Assembly: GCF_009002475.1 (NCBI RefSeq)
Contig: NZ_AP019860.1
Location: 2,170,001 to 2,234,000, forward strand
Reading direction: 5' to 3'
DNA length: 64,000 nucleotides
Origin: Candidatus Uabimicrobium amorphum
Lineage (GTDB): Bacteria; Planctomycetota; Uabimicrobiia; Uabimicrobiales; Uabimicrobiaceae
Part shown: positions 59,569 to 64,000 of the stretch, in pieces
Numbering within the stretch: the first letter of the stretch is position 1
Layout of the letters: every line of letters starts with the position of its first letter
Translations under genes and position numbers: made by a program
The notes under the pieces: model-generated
Database searches by the model: none
What the model saw: the letters and a program-made list of their open reading frames with translations, nothing else
Told to the model about the DNA's origin: nothing

Positions 59569-59693
59569 TTTTGCCACCTTTCCATCAAGTTGTAAATGTG
59601 GTAATATGGTGTTTATTATAAAGATGTGACCAAAGCTCGAAAAGCACATCTTCAGATTAAGATTCGTTGATTAGTTGAATAGCGAGTAGCCAA

Positions 59694-60335
59694 ATGTATA
59701 AACACAACTTAGTTGAGCCTGTAGGGAAAATTGTTTGTGTAGGACGTAACTATCTAGAACATATCAAAGAGTTAAATAACCCTGTCCCCAAAGCTCCCAT
59801 TATTTTTATGAAACCGTCCACATCTTTTGTACCATTGTCCGAACCTATTTCGCTACCTTCACATGCCAAAGAATGCCATCATGAAATAGAAATTGCCGTT
59901 CTGATTGGTGAAACGATTCATGCAGGCGAAACGATAGATGTAAAATCAAAAATCGCAGGTTACGGATTGGCACTCGACCTAACACTCCGCGACATACAAC
60001 AGCAACTCAAACAAAACGGTCATCCATGGGAAATGGCCAAGGCATTTGACAAATCCTGTCCTATTTCGCCTTTTATTCCTCACGAGGAGTTTCCCGATTT
60101 GCAGGATATTTCTTTTTCACTTACAATAAACGGTGAAATACGTCAACAAGGCAATAGTAAGATGATGATGTATGGTATTGTAGAACTCATCAACTACATT
60201 TGCAAATACTTTACACTTGTTAAAGGAGATGTCATCTTAACAGGTACGCCGTCTGGGGTTGCTGCACTGAATTCACAAGACAAGTTACAACTTGAGTTAA
60301 ACGGCAAACACCACTTCACAACGCAAGTTTTATAA
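59694..60335 (+). CDS. fumarylacetoacetate hydrolase (FAH) family protein
   Basis: 213 residues. The family's small-domain fold shows GKIVCVGRNYLEHIKELNN, PIIFMKPSTSFVPLSEPI and the metal ligands E-x-E in CHHEIEIAVLIG (res ~64-66) and Asp in GLALDLTLRDIQ. C-terminal VKGDVILTGTPSGVAAL is diagnostic. Such enzymes act on C-C bonds or tautomerise beta-keto acids, e.g. oxaloacetate tautomerase/decarboxylase or acylpyruvase. Length and motifs are closest to the YcgM/FAHD1 group. The secreted papain-like gene follows after 10 nt, but no functional link is obvious. Confidence 0.93.
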   Translation: MYKHNLVEPVGKIVCVGRNYLEHIKELNNPVPKAPIIFMKPSTSFVPLSEPISLPSHAKECHHEIEIAVLIGETIHAGETIDVKSKIAGYGLALDLTLRDIQQQLKQNGHPWEMAKAFDKSCPISPFIPHEEFPDLQDISFSLTINGEIRQQGNSKMMMYGIVELINYICKYFTLVKGDVILTGTPSGVAALNSQDKLQLELNGKHHFTTQVL

Positions 60336-60345
60336 AGGAAAAAAT

Positions 60346-61011
60346 ATGCGACAAATAATCATTATTTTTATTTTTTGTGCTTGCGCTTTTGCACAAAACA
60401 ATATACCAGGCGAAGATTTTAACTCTTATGTATTAAATGCCCTAAAAGAATATCCCACCGACGGAACGCATACTTATTACTGGCCAAAAAGCGGTGGTTG
60501 GGCGGGCAACACCCAAGACCTTTATTACAAGGGGAAATTATTTTCCAAAGGAGACACAAAAAAACGCTGCTATTGCTGTGGCCTAACGTTTGAAATTTTC
60601 TTTAACGCCTATAAAAAGTATTGTGCTGACAATAAGTGGGAATTTAACATAGCCAATTTCGATAGTGCCCAACTAAAAAAATTCCGAGGTCAATGGTTTG
60701 GTAGCGACGGTAATCGCAAAACTCTACTAAACGCCATTACCAAAAATAAACTAGGCAAAAAAATACCTTTTTCCGAAGCACAACCAGGTGACTTTGTACA
60801 ACTGTGGCGTCACAGTGGTTCGGGGCACTCCGTCGTTTTCATGAGTTGGGTACGCGATTCACAAAGTAAAATCATCGGCATGCAATATTGGTCCACCCAA
60901 ACCTCCACTAACGGTGTACACTACAACACCGAATATTTTGGCGACAGCAAAGGACTCAAACGCGATGAAACCTACATCGCTCGCGTAGGAAAAAGTTCGA
61001 GGGAAAACTAA
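60346..61011 (+). CDS. secreted papain-like (NlpC/P60 or CHAP-like) hydrolase, putative
   Basis: 221 residues with signal peptide RQIIIIFIFCACAFAQ. KKRCYCCGLTFEIFFNAY (res ~67-84) places a Cys at the start of a helix, as the nucleophile does in papain-like amidases. QPGDFVQLWRHSGSGHSVVF (res ~146-165) gives the His on a beta-strand, and MQYWSTQTSTNGV a third polar residue. This order fits NlpC/P60- or CHAP-type peptidoglycan or peptide amidases, though the family is divergent. AAGGA precedes the ATG. A dispersed hairpin repeat follows. Confidence 0.6.
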   Translation: MRQIIIIFIFCACAFAQNNIPGEDFNSYVLNALKEYPTDGTHTYYWPKSGGWAGNTQDLYYKGKLFSKGDTKKRCYCCGLTFEIFFNAYKKYCADNKWEFNIANFDSAQLKKFRGQWFGSDGNRKTLLNAITKNKLGKKIPFSEAQPGDFVQLWRHSGSGHSVVFMSWVRDSQSKIIGMQYWSTQTSTNGVHYNTEYFGDSKGLKRDETYIARVGKSSREN

Positions 61012-61030
61012 ACATTGTAGTGCAGACTTT

Positions 61031-61075
61031 GTAGGGGCGGACCCTGTGTCCGCCCCTACATTCCACCGCGTTCAC
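61031..61075. repeat. dispersed intergenic hairpin repeat, copy B
   Basis: GTAGGGGCGGAC (61031-61042) and GTCCGCCCCTAC (61048-61059) form a perfect 12-bp stem, followed by ATTCCACCGCGTTC. Copy A at 53259 shares stem and tail. It may terminate the FAH operon. Confidence 0.75.
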
Positions 61076-61100
61076 GAATTCCAGCAAAACTTGAAACAAT

Positions 61101-61129
61101 TTGACATTTTTGCGCAAATACAATATAAT
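61101..61129 (+). promoter_or_regulatory. perfect consensus sigma70-type promoter of the C25 protease gene
   Basis: TTGACA (61101-61106), exactly 17 bp, TATAAT (61124-61129). The predicted start near 61136 leaves an ~88-nt leader before ATG 61224, and rules out the longer frame that opens at 61101. Confidence 0.88.
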
Positions 61130-61174
61130 TGAACAAATTCTAGAGATGTGTAATCTCTTCCTAAACTATAGTAT

Positions 61175-61214
61175 GGGAGGCCAGTGTATTCGCAATCCTT
61201 TGCCAAATACACTG
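61175..61214 (+). promoter_or_regulatory. leader hairpin separating a strong Shine-Dalgarno from the C25 start codon
   Basis: GGGAGG (61175-61180) is the only strong ribosome-binding sequence in the leader but lies 43 nt before the ATG. Between them CAGTGTATT (61182-61190) and AATACACTG (61206-61214) form a perfect 9-bp hairpin. When folded it leaves about 10 unpaired nt between GGGAGG and ATG. Structure-assisted initiation is inferred. An upstream AGAGAT/ATCTCT hairpin lies at 61142-61158. Confidence 0.5.
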
Positions 61215-61223
61215 ATTATTTTT

Positions 61224-63068
61224 ATGAAGAAAAATATTTTTTTAATATTTTTTGTATTGCTCTTTAGCCTGTTTTCTGTTGCTGAAGAGTTTATCATTAA
61301 CCCTAACGTAGAAAAAAACCAAGTGATTTTTGTCTCTGAAGATTTCGAATCTGAAACTCCTTCGATGACAATCCGTGCGCAACTACGTGGTGGTGATTAT
61401 GAAATTGTCGAAACTCCAAAGGGAAAATTTGCGCGCATGACTTTTCCAGGAGCATACAGTTTCAATCCTCGTAACCCAGGTGAACCACAAAGACCTGTGC
61501 ACAACACTTTTATTGAAGCTCCCCTTGGTTCTACCGTACGTGCGGAAGTTGTGTCTGTTATTGAAACAGAATACACTCAAGACGAGCTGGGAATCAAGCA
61601 CAACGTATTTCCAAACCAACCTTCGATATGCAAGCAACAAAAAGAATTTGAATTTGCATATTTCGAAGCTGCTTACAAAAGAGGATACGCAAAAGTCAAC
61701 CTCGTATCTGTAAGAGAAGTTGGTATATTGAGAGGTTTTCGTCTCTTTCAGGTCCAAGTCAAACTATGTGACTATAATCCAAAAGAAGGCAAAATCAAAT
61801 TCTTCTCGGATATGGAAATCAAAATTACCTTCAAAGACGCTGATCTTGAAAAAACCAAGAAATTCAAAAAACGCTATTCGACTCCACCTATCGACAACGT
61901 ATGCCGTAGCTTGATTCAAAGTCCAACTATGCTCGCGATGCAACCTGAGCGTAAGAATTCTTTGAAGTACATCATTGTATCGGATCCGATGTTCAAAAGT
62001 GAAGTACAGCGTTTTGTGGACCACAAAAAAGCACGTGGTATTAAAAGTGTTGTTCTTTACACAGATGTAACCGGTAAGACAAAAGAAGATATCCAAGAAG
62101 CGATCAAGAAAGAGTACGACAATCCTGCAGATGGTATTACTCCCTCTTTCTTACTTCTAGTGGGTGATAAAGAACACATTCCTACTTTTGATGGAACAGA
62201 AGGTTACTACGTAACTGATTTGTACTACGCCACAACACAAGGAAAAGATCATCTTCCTGATCTTCTTCATGGTCGATTTTCTGCACAAACCCTAACAGAC
62301 CTAAGAAATCAAATTGACAAAACCATTGCTTACGAAAGTGGTACTCTACCTGACTACAGTTTCCTAAAAAGAGTGGTAATGACCGCCGGTTGGGATAGCT
62401 ACTGGGCAGTAAAAAGAGGATATCCACATATCCGTTATGCAGAAAAGTATCATGTCAATGCGAAACAAGGTTATGAAAATGTAAAACAAAATACATTTTT
62501 GTCCGCAGGCTCACACCAAAATGAGAAAGAAATCATTGCGGCGGTTAGCAAAGGTGCTGGACTTTTTAACTATACAGCGCACGGAACCGAGACAGACTTC
62601 AACGATCCACAATTTACCATTAGAGATGTCAACAACTTGACAAACTTTAACGAGTATTTGGTTGTGATCGGTAACTGCTGCTTAACCAACTCATTTGAAG
62701 TAGAAACTTGTTTTGGCGAAGCATGGCTACGCGCTGCTGGCAAAGGTGCTGTTGGCTTTATTGGTGGAAGTAGTTATACTTACTGGGATGAAGATCTATG
62801 GTGGGGTACCGGAAACGTTGCGATTACCTCTAGCATAGACGAAGGTAATCCACCGAAACGCGAAGACACAGGCGTTGGTGCTTACGACTCCACTTTTGAT
62901 AAGAAAAATTATTTTACAAATGCAGGTATGATGCTTGCTGGTAACATGGCGGTAATGCAAGCGGATTCTTACTTGACAAAGTACTATTTTGAAGTATACC
63001 ACTTGATGGGTGATCCAGGTTTACAAGCGTACTGGGCAACTCCAAGTGTACCTCCAACAAGTAAGTAG
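61224..63068 (+). CDS. secreted C25 (gingipain-like) cysteine peptidase
   Basis: 614 residues. The signal peptide KKNIFLIFFVLLFSLFSVAEE is followed by a ~200-residue prodomain with a Propeptide_C25-like beta-sandwich (NPRNPGEPQRPVHNTFIEAP). The caspase-fold catalytic domain (res ~245-600) has LKYIIVSDPMFKSEVQRFVD, SFLLLVGDKEHIPTF and LLHGRFSAQTLTDL. Catalytic His453 is in FNYTAHGTETDF and Cys485 in VVIGNCCLTNSFE, followed by GEAWLRAAGKGAVGFIGGSS. It ends soon after HLMGDPGLQAYW without a type IX sorting domain. It sits alone, with its own promoter and terminator. Confidence 0.92.
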   Translation: MKKNIFLIFFVLLFSLFSVAEEFIINPNVEKNQVIFVSEDFESETPSMTIRAQLRGGDYEIVETPKGKFARMTFPGAYSFNPRNPGEPQRPVHNTFIEAPLGSTVRAEVVSVIETEYTQDELGIKHNVFPNQPSICKQQKEFEFAYFEAAYKRGYAKVNLVSVREVGILRGFRLFQVQVKLCDYNPKEGKIKFFSDMEIKITFKDADLEKTKKFKKRYSTPPIDNVCRSLIQSPTMLAMQPERKNSLKYIIVSDPMFKSEVQRFVDHKKARGIKSVVLYTDVTGKTKEDIQEAIKKEYDNPADGITPSFLLLVGDKEHIPTFDGTEGYYVTDLYYATTQGKDHLPDLLHGRFSAQTLTDLRNQIDKTIAYESGTLPDYSFLKRVVMTAGWDSYWAVKRGYPHIRYAEKYHVNAKQGYENVKQNTFLSAGSHQNEKEIIAAVSKGAGLFNYTAHGTETDFNDPQFTIRDVNNLTNFNEYLVVIGNCCLTNSFEVETCFGEAWLRAAGKGAVGFIGGSSYTYWDEDLWWGTGNVAITSSIDEGNPPKREDTGVGAYDSTFDKKNYFTNAGMMLAGNMAVMQADSYLTKYYFEVYHLMGDPGLQAYWATPSVPPTSK

Positions 63069-63075
63069 TGTCACA

Positions 63076-63107
63076 AAACTTTACGAGGAAATTTCCTCGT
63101 AAAGTTT
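63076..63107. terminator. perfect 32-bp palindrome, bidirectional terminator
   Basis: AAACTTTACGAGGAAA and its exact reverse complement meet at 63091/63092. It lies between the convergent C25 and DUF4239 genes, 8 nt after one stop and 8 nt from the other. Confidence 0.85.
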
Positions 63108-63114
63108 ATATTGT

Positions 63115-63897
63115 TTATATCTTACCATCATCTCCACGATGAAGATTCTTCTGTAAATCAACAAACAAATCGGCCTTTAATCGCCAGCTTCCTTTAAATG
63201 GATTGTTTAAATCCTGTATCATACCGTAAATCATCGTTACGACAAAGGCAACAAATCCGTTCAAAGCAACGATCATCGAAAAACTTCCTACGGGTACTAA
63301 CATGAAGACAATGATCACTGCCCAAGATAATAGTAGCATCACATGGAGTAAAGAGCGTGGTAACGCTTCGCTACATGCGGTTAGTCGCTCAGTACGCAGC
63401 GTTGTCACACGTCCTACCACTTCGATGAGTTTGCTCAACGCGAGGTGATCGCTCTCATTGCCAATACTTATTTTGTGAATGCTGGTCATGAGATCATAAA
63501 TCTCATCCGAGGTATCGACATGTACTTTTTGGCGTTTCATCATCGATGCCCACTCGTTGTTTACTAGTGAATCGACGTAAATCTTTAGTTTATCCTTCAC
63601 GTTTTGTACCGCTTCTTCTTGATTATCTACGTACAACAAAAAGTCACGAAGATCTTGAAGACTATTTACTTCCTCTGCTAGGTGGTCCTTGATTTTGGTG
63701 TAGTTATCTAACACAACCAACATCACGAAACCCGACATTACCGCGTAAATAGTACCCAGAATACTAAAAAATATCTCAAAGCCTCCGGTGTCACTTGCCT
63801 TGGAAACAGGTAACAATTCATGAGGATACGAGTGGATATAGTAACTACCACCAATAGCGGCTAGCGTAATAAGTGCTGCGCGTATATACATAAACAT
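63115..63897 (-). CDS. DUF4239-like membrane protein
   Basis: About 260 residues from ATG 63897, chosen because AGGAG lies 5 nt upstream; in-frame ATGs at 63921 and 63891 are alternatives. One N-terminal helix and a second near res 50-68 (FFSILGTIYAVMSGFVMLVV) are followed by a long soluble helical region, then two more helices (LHVMLLLSWAVIIVFMLVPV and MIVALNGFVAFVVTMIYGM). The pattern I-x-x-x-Y-A-V-x-x-G-F and the C-terminal LNNPFKGSWRL are typical of DUF4239 (bestrophin-like) proteins. The function is unknown. The remaining 103 bp to the window end show no gene. Confidence 0.8.
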   Translation of the reverse strand: MFMYIRAALITLAAIGGSYYIHSYPHELLPVSKASDTGGFEIFFSILGTIYAVMSGFVMLVVLDNYTKIKDHLAEEVNSLQDLRDFLLYVDNQEEAVQNVKDKLKIYVDSLVNNEWASMMKRQKVHVDTSDEIYDLMTSIHKISIGNESDHLALSKLIEVVGRVTTLRTERLTACSEALPRSLLHVMLLLSWAVIIVFMLVPVGSFSMIVALNGFVAFVVTMIYGMIQDLNNPFKGSWRLKADLFVDLQKNLHRGDDGKI

Positions 63898-64000
63898 ATT
63901 TTCTCCTAAGTATGATTCCATTTTTAAGTCACTTTCTTTATAGGAAAGAAAACCTAGCCGGAATCATTCTCAACCAATACAAAATATAAATCATAATACA

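Noticed and set aside
61101..61223. Upstream extension of the C25 protease frame
   Set aside because: It would begin inside a perfect -35 box and place the signal peptide 41 residues into the protein.

Overview
This is a 64 kb chromosomal stretch from an AT-rich, Gram-negative-type bacterium. Many products carry Sec signal peptides, and there is a Tat translocase gene, a Rod (elongasome) locus and several large secreted proteases. A plant-like type III polyketide locus, a cyanobacterial-type glutamate-cysteine ligase, a fused transaldolase/glucose-6-phosphate isomerase, a TMTC-like membrane protein, an IGHMBP2-like helicase and several Cys-rich or low-complexity secreted proteins would suit a Planctomycetes/PVC-like or similarly deep-branching lineage. 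That placement is an inference only: there is no rRNA gene or other marker in the window to fix it. I see no tRNA, rRNA, CRISPR array, complete insertion sequence or prophage.

Layout. 0-7.9 kb: the tail of a peroxiredoxin, PLP synthase pdxST, gshA, a convergent bolA/monothiol-glutaredoxin pair, a double ABC-2 permease, a secreted protein with three LPP20-like repeats and an XRE/S24-like regulator. 7.9-13.8 kb, minus strand: a compact cluster of type III PKS, ICMT-type methyltransferase, ACP, fatty-acyl-AMP ligase and FAD monooxygenase with overlapping or abutting genes, preceded by a winged-helix/ParB-like pair. This looks like a phenolic-lipid (alkylresorcinol or alkylquinone) pathway. 14-17.4 kb: a membrane kinase-like protein and an SF1 helicase. 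17.5-18.4 kb: a probable ~410 nt structured RNA with its own strong promoter and intrinsic terminator, followed by a MITE-like element that recurs at 56.7-57.1 kb. 18.4-30.5 kb: leuS, a triple glycosyltransferase fusion, tal-pgi, a repetitive Cys-rich secreted protein, a YyaL-type thioredoxin-domain protein and a TMTC-like protein.

30.8-36.4 kb: a coiled-coil protein and a small membrane protein, then mreB-mreC-mreD, a PBP2-like protein that lacks its transpeptidase domain, and rodA. 36.4-41.4 kb: a secreted subtilase, a TPR protein with five copies of a DMTIDDVH-type motif, and a GAF/sigma-54 activator. 41.5-50.2 kb: a FolM-like reductase, tatC, a HEAT-repeat membrane protein, a CPBP protease, a YacL-type PIN protein, a V4R hybrid histidine kinase and a possible TIM-barrel glycosidase. 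50.3-64 kb: an M1 metallopeptidase with a DUF6702 partner, a Na/Pi cotransporter apparently broken from its PhoU-like tail by a frame change, an SDR/CPA2 antiporter pair, an FAH hydrolase with a papain-like secreted enzyme, a gingipain-like C25 protease with a textbook promoter and a structured leader, and a DUF4239 membrane protein.

The most notable points are the catalytic-domain-less PBP2 inside an otherwise normal Rod operon, the unidentified promoter-to-terminator RNA, the FAAL/ACP-loaded type III PKS locus, the MITE family, the Cys-rich repeat protein, the repeated DMTIDDVH motif and the non-canonical CRLS glutaredoxin.
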